In this document: positions 1 through 7,473 of the stretch, one piece after another
Layout: the number at the start of each line of letters is the position of its first letter
Position numbering within the stretch: the stretch's first letter is position 1
Source of the DNA: Spirochaetaceae bacterium
Lineage (GTDB): Bacteria > Spirochaetota > Spirochaetia > Treponematales > Rectinemataceae
Length of the DNA stretch: 17,511 bases
Assembly (NCBI GenBank): GCA_003452735.1
Contig: DMNL01000036.1
Location: forward strand, 1 to 17,511
Direction: 5' to 3'
Position numbers and translations under genes: made by a program
Notes under the pieces: generated by a model
Databases searched by the model: none
Seen by the model: only the letters and a program-made list of their open reading frames with translations
Told to the model about the DNA's origin: nothing

Positions 1-38
1 TTGATAAGCACTCTGTCCCCAATGGGTTTTACGGCCAT
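1..38 (-). CDS. groES: GroES co-chaperonin, 5' end only
   Basis: Only the first 12 codons and two bases lie in the window. They read MAVKPIGDRVLI on the minus strand, the classic start of the 10-kDa co-chaperonin that caps the GroEL folding chamber in the cytosol. The ATG at 38-36 is preceded by a perfect AGGAGG ribosome binding site at 52-47, eight bases upstream, which fixes the start. A sigma70-like promoter lies further upstream. groEL would be expected just left of the window, but that cannot be seen. The call rests on a short but very characteristic N-terminus. Confidence 0.88.
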   Translation of the reverse strand, partial: MAVKPIGDRVLI

Positions 39-94
39 AAATATGTCCTCCTAATAAATGCTCCGAGATGATTTGTGGTAGAGAACCGATTTGA

Positions 95-123
95 AATATA
101 AAAAAACAATCTCTCCTGGTCAA
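95..123 (-). promoter_or_regulatory. Predicted groES promoter
   Basis: On the minus strand, TTGACC (123-118) is followed after exactly 17 bases by TATATT (100-95). Each hexamer matches the sigma70 consensus at 5 of 6 positions. Transcription would start near 88, giving a leader of about 50 bases before the groES ATG. No CIRCE element (TTAGCACTC-N9-GAGTGCTAA, the HrcA operator) is present in this region. Confidence 0.6.
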
Positions 124-137
124 GCATATCAATTGAC

Positions 138-158
138 TTTTAGATAAATCATCTAAAA
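138..158. promoter_or_regulatory. Palindrome between groES and ftsH, possible operator
   Basis: TTTTAGAT (138-145) and ATCTAAAA (151-158) form a perfect 8-bp inverted repeat around a 5-base spacer. It lies 15 bases upstream of the predicted groES -35 box and about 80 bases upstream of the predicted ftsH -35 box. That is a plausible position for a regulator of either heat-shock-type gene. It has no T-run that would make it a terminator. The binding protein is unknown. Confidence 0.4.
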
Positions 159-239
159 AGCTTCATACCTAAATGGGGAATAGGGTATTCGCCATATAGA
201 ATGAAAATCAGTATATTACTAAGTAGTCACGGTTTCTGC

Positions 240-268
240 TTACGATAAGTATGCAAATAGTCTATAAT
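240..268 (+). promoter_or_regulatory. Predicted ftsH promoter
   Basis: A perfect TATAAT -10 box lies at 263-268. The best -35 at a 17-base spacing is the weak TTACGA (240-245, 3 of 6). Transcription would start near 275, about 27 bases before the first ftsH ATG, leaving room for the AGGAG at 294-298. Confidence 0.5.
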
Positions 269-301
269 CAAGATAGTCGATGAATCTTTTTATAGGAGAA
301 A

Positions 302-2338
302 ATGATGCCATCTAAAGGCAAGAATAATTGGAAACTCGATCAGCAAAGAAAAACCGATAAGAATACTAATAATCGTAAAAAGCCAGGAATGCCAGAAGGC
401 TTTCAGTTCAGGTTTTCCTTAGGATATGTGCTCATAACACTCCTAGCTGTCTCCTTTTTCAACTACTTTCTCTTCAAGAGCGATACGACTCTTGTTCCTT
501 ATTCGACATTCAAGGACAAGGTCAGAACCGGCGAGATCAGAAGGGTTGAAATCGATGCAAATTATTATACAGGCTATACGGAACCCAATCCAGCAGAACC
601 ATCCTCTCCTCTTCCGCCATCTGCAAAGCCGGGCGTTGTTTATAAGACCGTTCCGGTCAGCGATCCTGAGTTCACATCTTTGCTAGACGAAAAAGGTGTT
701 GTATATTCGGCATCTCCACGTGGAGGAAGCACAATCCTTTCGCTTTTGCTCAACTGGATACTTCCATTCGCCATAATGATTTTCTTCTGGCGTGCTATCA
801 TGAGCAAATTCATGGGATCCAATTCTAATGTACTCGCTTTTGGTCAAAATAAGGCTACCGTCGTCGCGGAAGGCGACATAAAGACGAGATTCGCGGATGT
901 AGCTGGAGTCGATGAAGCTAAGGCTGAATTGGTAGAAGTTGTCGACTTTCTCAAGAATCCCCAAAAATATACAGAAATTGGCGGTAAGATTCCTAAAGGA
1001 GTACTCCTTGTGGGGCCTCCAGGAACCGGAAAGACCTTGTTGGCTAGGGCAGTCGCTGGTGAAGCCAATGTTCCTTTCTTCAAGATGAGTGGTGCTGATT
1101 TTGTCGAAATGTTTGTTGGAGTCGGGGCTGCCCGAGTCCGCGATCTTTTTAAGCAAGCCAGAGAAAAGGCTCCTTGTATCATTTTTATCGATGAAATAGA
1201 TGCACTCGGAAAATCGCGAGCGAGCGGGTTCATCGGAGGGAATGATGAACGAGAGCAGACGCTTAATCAGTTGCTAGTAGAGATGGACGGTTTCGATTCG
1301 ACAAGCGGTCTCATAATACTTGCTGCAACAAATAGGCCTGATGTGCTAGACCCAGCCCTTTTGAGAGCTGGAAGGTTCGATCGTCAGGTATTGGTAGATA
1401 AGCCAGACATGAAAGGTCGCGAGGAAATTCTCAAGATTCATACTAAGAATATTAAAATGGATCCTTCGGTCGACCTATCAAAAATAGCTCGTAGTACTCC
1501 AGGATTCGTAGGTGCTGATCTTGCCAATGTTGTCAACGAGGCCGCTCTTCTAGCGGTTCGCGCTGGCCGGAAAAAAGTCAAAGAAGAAGATTTTCAAGCT
1601 GCCATCGAAAAGGTAATTGCTGGTCTAGAAAAGAAGAATCGTATGATAAATCCAAAGGAAAAGCAGATAGTGGCGGTTCATGAGACAGGCCACGCGATAA
1701 CAGCTGCTTTCACTCCAGGTGCCGATCCAGTAAGAAAAATCTCCATTGTACCTCGAGGCTATGGAGCACTCGGATACACCCTTCAAATGCCTCTCGAAGA
1801 CCGCTATCTAATCACTGAAGAAGAATTGCTTGGTAAGATAGATGTGCTTCTTGGCGGACGAGCTGCGGAAGAGCTGGTATTTCAGTCTATTTCCACTGGA
1901 GCTTCTAATGATATCGCCAATGCGACGGAAATAGCCAAGAGAATGATTACCGACTACGGAATGTCCGATAAATTCAAGAATGTAGCTTTGACAAGAAGAT
2001 CTTCCGGACTATTAAGCCCTCAGCAAGCTTCTGATCCATTTGCAACAAAAGAATATAGTGAAGAAACGCAACGCTACATCGACGAGACTATAGCCTCTAT
2101 GATCAATGAGCGATACCAACATGTTGTCAATATGCTTACAGAAAAAAAGTACTTGCTAGATCATATATCTTCTGTATTGCTCGAAAAAGAAGTTATAGAA
2201 GAGTCCGAATTCGCTGAACTTCTTGAAGGTGGAACATCTATACCCAAGAAATTGCAAGAGCCAATGGTAGCAGCGGAGGCTGCTCATCTGCCTGGAGCAA
2301 CAGAGAAAGCCTCAATTTCTTCGGCTTCCGGCAAATAG
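302..2338 (+). CDS. ftsH: ATP-dependent zinc metalloprotease FtsH
   Basis: FtsH is a membrane-anchored hexameric AAA+ protease that extracts and degrades membrane proteins and short-lived regulators. The 678-residue protein has a basic N-terminal tail of about 35 residues. A first membrane segment spans about 40-57, a periplasmic loop follows with a proline-rich stretch at 93-110, and a second membrane segment spans about 146-165. The AAA+ domain carries Walker A GPPGTGKT (238-245), Walker B IIFIDEID (293-300) and the second region of homology near 342-360. The zinc site is HETGH (460-464), and D537 is the likely third ligand. The usual motif is HEAGH; the alanine-to-threonine change does not touch a ligand. 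Two ATGs lie in tandem at 302 and 305. AGGAG at 294-298 is 3 bases from the first and 6 from the second, so 305 may be the true start. groES is divergent upstream and fabH follows after a 209-bp gap, probably as a separate transcript. Confidence 0.98.
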   Translation: MMPSKGKNNWKLDQQRKTDKNTNNRKKPGMPEGFQFRFSLGYVLITLLAVSFFNYFLFKSDTTLVPYSTFKDKVRTGEIRRVEIDANYYTGYTEPNPAEPSSPLPPSAKPGVVYKTVPVSDPEFTSLLDEKGVVYSASPRGGSTILSLLLNWILPFAIMIFFWRAIMSKFMGSNSNVLAFGQNKATVVAEGDIKTRFADVAGVDEAKAELVEVVDFLKNPQKYTEIGGKIPKGVLLVGPPGTGKTLLARAVAGEANVPFFKMSGADFVEMFVGVGAARVRDLFKQAREKAPCIIFIDEIDALGKSRASGFIGGNDEREQTLNQLLVEMDGFDSTSGLIILAATNRPDVLDPALLRAGRFDRQVLVDKPDMKGREEILKIHTKNIKMDPSVDLSKIARSTPGFVGADLANVVNEAALLAVRAGRKKVKEEDFQAAIEKVIAGLEKKNRMINPKEKQIVAVHETGHAITAAFTPGADPVRKISIVPRGYGALGYTLQMPLEDRYLITEEELLGKIDVLLGGRAAEELVFQSISTGASNDIANATEIAKRMITDYGMSDKFKNVALTRRSSGLLSPQQASDPFATKEYSEETQRYIDETIASMINERYQHVVNMLTEKKYLLDHISSVLLEKEVIEESEFAELLEGGTSIPKKLQEPMVAAEAAHLPGATEKASISSASGK

Positions 2339-2434
2339 GAGTCTAGACTTAGGGAAACATAGCTAAATTCTAGATCGATAAACCAGCTTAGGTCCTAATT
2401 ATATACTCAAGATTATTCGAGATATTCGGAGAAG

Positions 2435-2502
2435 TTGACATATCCAAGAATACCTTGACATTTTTACTCTTCTTGTCATATTGACAACATTGGCCCTATA
2501 TG
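2435..2502 (+). promoter_or_regulatory. fabH promoter region with TTGACA array and TTGTCA/TGACAA palindrome
   Basis: TTGACA occurs three times, at 2435-2440, 2455-2460 and 2481-2486. The third copy is the right half of a perfect inverted repeat, TTGTCATATTGACAA (2473-2487). Possible promoters are TTGACA (2455-2460) with CATATT (2477-2482) at a 16-base spacing, and TTGTCA (2473-2478) with TATATG (2497-2502) at an 18-base spacing. In either case the palindrome would overlap the core promoter, as a repressor site would. Which promoter is used cannot be decided from sequence. No convincing terminator for ftsH is visible in the 2339-2430 part of the gap. Confidence 0.45.
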
Positions 2503-2547
2503 ATTCATTTAGAGCATCTATCGTAGAGAAAGAGGAGATATTGCCGT

Positions 2548-3525
2548 ATGTCTATTGTTGTAAGATCAATTTCGGCCTATATACCACCTCTTCGCATAAC
2601 TAACGAAGAGCTTGCGATGCGCATGGATACGACAGACGAGTGGATACGCTCTCATACTGGTATCGGTGCTCGTCATATCGCTCCTGATGGACTCCAAACG
2701 AGCGATATGGCAGTAGAAGCTGCAAAGAGCGCTTTAGATAAGGCGAATATCGGCCCTCAAGAATTAGATTATATCATTGTGGCAACAGCAACGCCCGACT
2801 ATCTCGGCTTTCCGGCTACTGCTTGTATTGTTCAGGATAAGATCGGCGCTTATGGTGTTGCTGCTTTCGATGTCACGGCTGGATGCACGGGATTCATCTA
2901 TGCGCTCAATATTGCATCAAGCATGCTTGAAGCATCGCACGGCAGAAATGCCTTGGTTATAGGCGCTGAAGGCTTGAGTAGATTTGTCAACTGGGAAGAT
3001 CGCTCTACAGCAGTCTTATTTGGCGATGGCGCAGGTGCTGCGGTACTCTCCCGAATCGATGAATCCGCTCGCGGATGTCTTTCATTCATTCTTGGAGCCG
3101 AAGGAGGTGGAGCAAAAGATCTCTTTCTCGTTCAACCCGAAAGAACTAAAGCTTTTGAGCGCCAAGAACCAATCGTACCATTCATCTATATGGATGGGAA
3201 AAAAGTCTATGACTTTGCAGTCAAATCGATCACTGTTTTAATCCAGAGACTCCTTCATAAAGCCGCTTATAAGCTCGAAGATTTTGCGTGGATAGTGCCA
3301 CATCAGGCAAATGCGCGAATCGTGCAGGCTGCTGCCAAACGTTTATCGATTCCTTTGGACAAATTCTATGTCAACATCGAAGAATATGCAAACACTTCTA
3401 GTGCTAGCATTCCTATTGCTCTAACAGAAATGAGCGAAAAGGGGCTTTTGAAGACTAATGATCTCATAATGCTTGTTGGCTTTGGTGCAGGTCTTACTTA
3501 TGGAGCTGCGGTTATTCGATGGTGA
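2548..3525 (+). CDS. fabH: 3-oxoacyl-ACP synthase III (KAS III)
   Basis: FabH starts fatty-acid synthesis by condensing acetyl-CoA (or another short acyl-CoA) with malonyl-ACP in the cytosol. At 325 residues it has the usual family length. The Cys-His-Asn catalytic triad is complete: C113 in DVTAGCTGF, H252 in VPHQANARI and N282 in EYANTSSASIP. The family N-terminus with TTDEWIRSHTGI (28-39) and the C-terminal GFGAGLTYGAAVIRW are present. AGGAG at 2533-2537 lies 10 bases before the ATG. It is the first gene of a fab cluster with fabF, fabZ and fabV. Branched versus straight primer preference cannot be read reliably from the sequence. Confidence 0.97.
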   Translation: MSIVVRSISAYIPPLRITNEELAMRMDTTDEWIRSHTGIGARHIAPDGLQTSDMAVEAAKSALDKANIGPQELDYIIVATATPDYLGFPATACIVQDKIGAYGVAAFDVTAGCTGFIYALNIASSMLEASHGRNALVIGAEGLSRFVNWEDRSTAVLFGDGAGAAVLSRIDESARGCLSFILGAEGGGAKDLFLVQPERTKAFERQEPIVPFIYMDGKKVYDFAVKSITVLIQRLLHKAAYKLEDFAWIVPHQANARIVQAAAKRLSIPLDKFYVNIEEYANTSSASIPIALTEMSEKGLLKTNDLIMLVGFGAGLTYGAAVIRW

Positions 3526-3567
3526 GAGATTTCGTCTTGCAGAATCCGACTATTATATCGCATACTA

Positions 3568-3595
3568 TTGGCAAATTATCACTTGTATATATAAA
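3568..3595 (+). promoter_or_regulatory. Predicted fabF promoter
   Basis: TTGGCA (3568-3573) and TATAAA (3590-3595) are separated by 16 bases, and each matches consensus at 5 of 6 positions. Transcription would start near 3602, 26 bases before the fabF ATG. fabF can therefore be expressed independently of fabH. Confidence 0.5.
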
Positions 3596-3627
3596 AACTT
3601 TTTCATTAATACAAGGAGAAGGCAAGA

Positions 3628-4908
3628 ATGCAAAATGAAGTAGCAGTGACAGGTCTTGGAATTATAAGTCCTATAGGGAATTCGATCGATGAGTTTTGGA
3701 ATAACTGCATCAATGGCTTAACCGGCGTAGGCCCTATTACACACTTCGATGCATCGAAGCTAGAAAGCAAGATTGCCGCCGAAGTAAAGAATTTTGACCC
3801 ATCTGTATGGATCGATCGAAAAGAAGCGCGAAAAATGGCTCTCTTTTCTCAATATGCAGTCGCCGCTGCCACTCAGGCTTGGATGGATGCGGGGCTTCCA
3901 GACTTTGCCCAGAATGAGAGCCTGCAAAATAAAGGTGGTATAGACCCTGATCGCATCGCAGTTGTCTTGGGTAATGGAATAGGAGGCATAGAGATATTTA
4001 CCGAATCTCATGCCAAAATGCTGCAGGATGGGCCTGATCGTATACCTCCAATGACCATTCCTCAAATGATAGCGAATGAAGCTGCTGCAAACATTTCCAT
4101 GCATTTTGGCGTTCATGGCCCTGCTTTGACGCAAGTTACAGCTTGTGCCTCAGGTACCGATGCTCTTGGTGAAGCCTTAGACCTTGTTCGGGCTGGACGA
4201 GTGGATATTGTAATTGCAGGAGGAACAGAGGCAGCTATTACTGAATTTGCAGTTGGTTCCTTTTGTAGGCTCAAAGCGCTGTCGACATCCTATAACGACC
4301 GACCAGAGCTAGCATCTAGACCTTTCGACCGCGATAGAGATGGTTTTGTAATAGGCGAAGGAGCCGGTATTCTAATCCTTGAGAGACTCGATCACGCCAA
4401 AGCCCGAAACGCGAAGATCAGAGCAATCTTTGCGGGTTATGGCAGCAGTTGTGATGCTTATCATCTGACCGCACCTCAACCAGAAGGCATCTTTGGTGTA
4501 AAAGCCATAGAGCATGCTCTAAGAGATGCTGATTTGCAGGCAACTGATATCGAATACTATAACGCACATGGTACAGGCACAGACCTCAACGACCCCATGG
4601 AAAGCAAGATGCTAAAGAAAGCCTTTGGTTCCTCTGTCAAGTCGCTTAAAATCAGCTCAACAAAGAGCATGACGGGGCACTGTATCGCAGCTGCTGGAGC
4701 GATCGAAGCCATTGTATGCATAAAGTCATTAGAAACAGGTATCCTTCCTCCTACCATTCACTTAGACAACCCAGATATAGAGCAAGGTTGCGATCTAGAT
4801 TATATTCCTAATACTGCTCAAGCTCGCAAGATAAAGACTGCGATGTCAGCTAGCCTTGGCTTTGGCGGACACAATGGAATAATCATATTCAAGGCAGTAG
4901 GAACATAA
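3628..4908 (+). CDS. fabF: 3-oxoacyl-ACP synthase II (KAS II)
   Basis: FabF condenses a growing acyl-ACP with malonyl-ACP in each elongation round of type II fatty-acid synthesis. The 426-residue protein has the thiolase-fold signatures in order: C173 in the nucleophile motif VTACASGTDA, H314 in NAHGTGTDLND, K346 in SSTKSMTGH, and H351 in the same segment. The C-terminal SASLGFGGHNG is also conserved. AGGAG at 3614-3618 sits nine bases before the ATG. A FabF assignment fits better than FabB because of the length and the early PIGNS region. It is separated from fabH by 102 bp and from fabZ by 86 bp. Confidence 0.97.
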   Translation: MQNEVAVTGLGIISPIGNSIDEFWNNCINGLTGVGPITHFDASKLESKIAAEVKNFDPSVWIDRKEARKMALFSQYAVAAATQAWMDAGLPDFAQNESLQNKGGIDPDRIAVVLGNGIGGIEIFTESHAKMLQDGPDRIPPMTIPQMIANEAAANISMHFGVHGPALTQVTACASGTDALGEALDLVRAGRVDIVIAGGTEAAITEFAVGSFCRLKALSTSYNDRPELASRPFDRDRDGFVIGEGAGILILERLDHAKARNAKIRAIFAGYGSSCDAYHLTAPQPEGIFGVKAIEHALRDADLQATDIEYYNAHGTGTDLNDPMESKMLKKAFGSSVKSLKISSTKSMTGHCIAAAGAIEAIVCIKSLETGILPPTIHLDNPDIEQGCDLDYIPNTAQARKIKTAMSASLGFGGHNGIIIFKAVGT

Positions 4909-4994
4909 AACCCGTTGCACGATTCAAAGCAGATGGCTAAGATTGTTAAGCAAAGAAATTATTTCTTATACGAGATAAGGAGAGATTTGAGACA

Positions 4995-5414
4995 GTGAAG
5001 AATATTGAATCTTATCTTCCTCATAGGCCTCCATTTCTGTTCGTCGATGATGTCTATATCGAAGGCGATACTATAATAGCTCAACATGCATTCCACGATG
5101 ATGATTGGTTTTTCAAAGGACATTTTCCTTCATTTCCTATCGTGCCTGGAGTATTGTTGATCGAAAGCATGGCTCAAGCAGGAGGAGTAGGCGCAAAATT
5201 GATGGGCATCTATCCCAAAAGCCTCTTTATGTTCGCAAAGATAAAGGAAGCTCGTTTCAGACAAGCGGTTCGCCCTGGCGATACTTTTATGATCGAGATC
5301 AAGAATGTGCGTGCCTCCTCTATCTATCTTCATCAAAAAGGTATAGGTAAGGTAGGCGATGCGATAGCTGTCGAAGCCGAATGGATAAGCATAGCTTCAG
5401 GAGTACCGGAATGA
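4995..5414 (+). CDS. fabZ: 3-hydroxyacyl-ACP dehydratase FabZ
   Basis: FabZ removes water from (3R)-hydroxyacyl-ACP to give trans-2-enoyl-ACP, the substrate of the enoyl reductase encoded next. The 139-residue hot-dog-fold protein has the expected catalytic pair: H43 in KGHFPSFPIVPG and E57 in VLLIESMAQAGG, 14 residues apart as in the family. It starts at a GTG (4995). The nearest ribosome binding site, AGGAG at 4978-4982, is rather far away (12 bases), which may lower translation. The N-terminus (IESYLPHRPPFLFVDDV) matches family starts, so the GTG is preferred. A weak promoter, TTGTTA (4943-4948) with TATACG (4967-4972), lies just upstream. The stop overlaps the fabV start by four bases. 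Confidence 0.95.
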   Translation: MKNIESYLPHRPPFLFVDDVYIEGDTIIAQHAFHDDDWFFKGHFPSFPIVPGVLLIESMAQAGGVGAKLMGIYPKSLFMFAKIKEARFRQAVRPGDTFMIEIKNVRASSIYLHQKGIGKVGDAIAVEAEWISIASGVPE

Positions 5415-6625
5415 TAATAAAGCCAATGATCCGAAACAATATTTGCCTCAATGCTCATCCCGAGGGCTGCCGTGAGGAAGTGCGTTTACAGGCAGCGCGA
5501 GCAAAGACTTTTCGTAAAAGGCTTGCAAGTAGTGATATAAATGGTTCAGCTCCCAAGCCAAATAATGCCTTGATAATTGGCTGTTCTACCGGATATGGAC
5601 TGGCATCGAGACTTGTCGCTGCATTCGGATATGGAGCCAAAACCATAGGTTTTTCCTACGAGAAAGAGCCTTCCGCCACCAAGCCAGCGACTCCGGGATG
5701 GTATGCAAATAAAGAATTCGATAGACTTGCTACTGAAAATAACCTTTTCGCAGCATCCTTCTCTCAAATAGACGCCTTTTCTCATGCCGCCAAACAGAAA
5801 GCTATAGAAATTGCACTTGAAAATAATTTCAAATACGATTTGGTTATATACTCTCTAGCAAGCTCTGTTCGAGTAGATCCCGATACAGGAGTACTATACC
5901 GTTCGGTAATAAAACCTATAGGCAGACAATACGCAGGTCGCACAATAGATGTGTTTACAGAAAAATTTTCTGAGGCAACGATTCAACCTGCAACAGAAGA
6001 AGAGATCGCCAATACTGTAAAAGTTATGGGCGGCGAAGATTGGAAGCTATGGATCGATGCTCTCCAGAATGAAGGTTTGCTCGCGCCAGAAGCGATCACT
6101 CTTGCATACTCCTATATAGGGCCTCCTTTTTCCTGGCCCATATATCGCGATGGTACAATCGGTCAAGCGAAACTCCATCTAGAAAAAACAGCAAACCTGC
6201 TCGAAAAGGACTATGGAAAAGAGAACGGACTTCGAGCGTTTGTTTCTATCAACAAGGCAGTCGTAACAAGAGCAAGCGCCGTTATCCCGATAATTCCGCT
6301 ATATATATCGACACTTTTCAAGGTGATGAAAGAGCGCAATATACATGAAGACTGCCTCGACCAGATGATGCGCCTTTTCTCTGAACGCCTATACCAAAAA
6401 ATAGGAATAGCCATTCCTACGGATGACGAAGGCCGAATTCGGATCGATGATCTCGAGATGGGTCCTTCTGTTCAGAACGAAGTCAGTTCACGCCTGGCTA
6501 GGATCGATGAATCGAACCTCCATGAACTTGCTGATCTAGCCGGCTTCAGAAGCGATTTTTTAAGAGCGCATGGCTTCGATGTTCCCGGGGTCGACTATGA
6601 GCGCGAAATTCTCTCTCTCGAATGA
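5411..6625 (+). CDS. fabV: Trans-2-enoyl-ACP/CoA reductase, FabV/TER family
   Basis: FabV is the NAD(P)H-dependent enoyl reductase of fatty-acid elongation; the related TER of Treponema denticola reduces crotonyl-CoA. The 404-residue protein begins MIIKPMIRNNICLNAHPEGC, which is diagnostic. It has the nucleotide-binding motif GCSTGYGLASR (58-68) and the Y-x8-K active site: Y245 in SWPIY and K254 in GQAK. The start at 5411 is chosen because AGGAG (5399-5403) lies seven bases upstream and ATGA overlaps the fabZ stop; an upstream in-frame ATG at 5381 lies inside fabZ. Context with fabH, fabF and fabZ favours a role in fatty-acid synthesis (ACP substrate), but a TER-like role in butyryl-CoA metabolism cannot be excluded. 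No fabI or fabK is visible here. Confidence 0.96.
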   Translation: MIIKPMIRNNICLNAHPEGCREEVRLQAARAKTFRKRLASSDINGSAPKPNNALIIGCSTGYGLASRLVAAFGYGAKTIGFSYEKEPSATKPATPGWYANKEFDRLATENNLFAASFSQIDAFSHAAKQKAIEIALENNFKYDLVIYSLASSVRVDPDTGVLYRSVIKPIGRQYAGRTIDVFTEKFSEATIQPATEEEIANTVKVMGGEDWKLWIDALQNEGLLAPEAITLAYSYIGPPFSWPIYRDGTIGQAKLHLEKTANLLEKDYGKENGLRAFVSINKAVVTRASAVIPIIPLYISTLFKVMKERNIHEDCLDQMMRLFSERLYQKIGIAIPTDDEGRIRIDDLEMGPSVQNEVSSRLARIDESNLHELADLAGFRSDFLRAHGFDVPGVDYEREILSLE

Positions 6626-7401
6626 ACATCTTAATACTTGATTCATCTTCCGAAACTCAGTTTCTCTCTCTAAAAGACCGGAGAACTCAGCATATTCTCG
6701 AAGTCCTAAGAAAAGAAGTTGGCGGAAGAATGCGCGCTGGTAGTCTTGATGGATTGATTGGTTGGGCAATCTTAGAGTCAATTGGCGATGCAGAGATAAT
6801 GCTTCGTTTTATAGCCGAAGAATCTGCCCCTCCACTAAGGCCTCTTCGTGTCCTCATGGGAACAGTGAGACCAATTCAGGCGGCTCGCATAGTAAAAGAG
6901 CTTACCATACTTGGTGTCGAAAGCGTTGTATTTGTACCGACCGAACTGGGGGAAAAATCATACACACAATCTCATTTTTACCAGCAAAAGGAATATTTAA
7001 TATACGCACGAGAAGGAGCCGAACAATCAGGAAACCCAAGGTTGCCTGAAATTGGGCTGGCTTGGACCCTAGATAGAGCGCTAATTAAGGCAGAGCGCAC
7101 AGAGAGCATGGATCATGCCGACACAAAAACACCTATATCAGCCCGGGAAACTGACAATAGCAAATGTACAAGGTTACTCTGCCACCCCGATCCGTCTGCC
7201 CAGCTTCTAGGCGACATAATCCTTTCGGGATTGCCGGTTGTATTAGCCATTGGAACAGAGCGTGGTTGGACAAATCATGAGATAGATATTTTTCTTAATG
7301 TTGGCTATTTGCTCTGCTCTCTTGGAGATCGGATATTGAAAACAGAGACCGCTGCCTCTGCAGCGGTCTCAATCTTGCTATCGCGCTTGGGATATATGTA
7401 G
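6622..7401 (+). CDS. rsmE: 16S rRNA m3U1498 methyltransferase RsmE
   Basis: RsmE methylates N3 of U1498 in 16S rRNA in the assembled small subunit, using S-adenosylmethionine. The 259-residue protein shows a PUA-like N-terminal part (HILEVLRKEVGGRMRAG, 24-40) and a SPOUT/trefoil-knot domain. The family motifs are EGAEQSGNPRLPEI (131-144), GTERGWT (211-217) and LGDRILKTETAA (234-245). It carries a low-conservation insert at about 157-184, which accounts for its being slightly longer than usual. The ATG at 6622 overlaps the fabV stop (ATGA) and has no ribosome binding site of its own, so expression is probably coupled to fabV. A perfect 11-bp inverted repeat lies within its last codons (7345-7370). 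Confidence 0.93.
   Translation: MNILILDSSSETQFLSLKDRRTQHILEVLRKEVGGRMRAGSLDGLIGWAILESIGDAEIMLRFIAEESAPPLRPLRVLMGTVRPIQAARIVKELTILGVESVVFVPTELGEKSYTQSHFYQQKEYLIYAREGAEQSGNPRLPEIGLAWTLDRALIKAERTESMDHADTKTPISARETDNSKCTRLLCHPDPSAQLLGDIILSGLPVVLAIGTERGWTNHEIDIFLNVGYLLCSLGDRILKTETAASAAVSILLSRLGYM
7345..7370 (-). terminator. Hairpin inside rsmE 3' end, probable terminator for pepF
   Basis: GAGACCGCTGC (7345-7355) and GCAGCGGTCTC (7360-7370) form a perfect 11-bp, GC-rich stem with a 4-base loop. Read on the minus strand the stem is followed by TGTTTTC, a short U-rich tail. That makes it a plausible Rho-independent terminator about 100 bases beyond the pepF stop. On the plus strand no T-run follows, so rsmE transcripts would not be stopped. 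The stem codes for the conserved RsmE motif at residues 242-249. Confidence 0.5.
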
Positions 7402-7406
7402 AGCTG

Positions 7407-7466
7407 CCCTATAATAAACTGCTCCATAACAGGCTTCGCTATAACAGCTTCCCCCACAACAGAGCC
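7407..7466. repeat. Degenerate 15-bp tandem repeat, four units
   Basis: Four successive 15-base blocks (7407-7421, 7422-7436, 7437-7451, 7452-7466) align to a consensus near CCCTATAACAGRCTT. The cores ATAATAA, ATAACAG, ATAACAG and ACAACAG recur exactly 15 bases apart, at 7411, 7426, 7441 and 7456. The array fills the gap between the convergent rsmE and pepF genes and starts just after the rsmE stop. The frame after that stop stays open through the array, so each unit would be five codons. No function is evident. Confidence 0.5.
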
Positions 7467-7473
7467 TTCTCTA

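Noticed and set aside
39..301. CIRCE/HrcA element near groES
   Set aside because: No TTAGCACTC or its complement is present; only an unrelated palindrome was found.
683..1156. 157-codon open frame antisense to ftsH
   Set aside because: It is a shadow of the conserved AAA+ region with no recognisable motif or ribosome binding site.
2388..2398. Short palindrome TTAGG-T-CCTAA after ftsH
   Set aside because: Five-base arms are too short to distinguish from chance, and there is no T-run to support a terminator.
5381..5410. Earlier in-frame ATG for fabV
   Set aside because: It lies inside fabZ. The ATG at 5411 has AGGAG seven bases upstream and begins the conserved FabV N-terminus.
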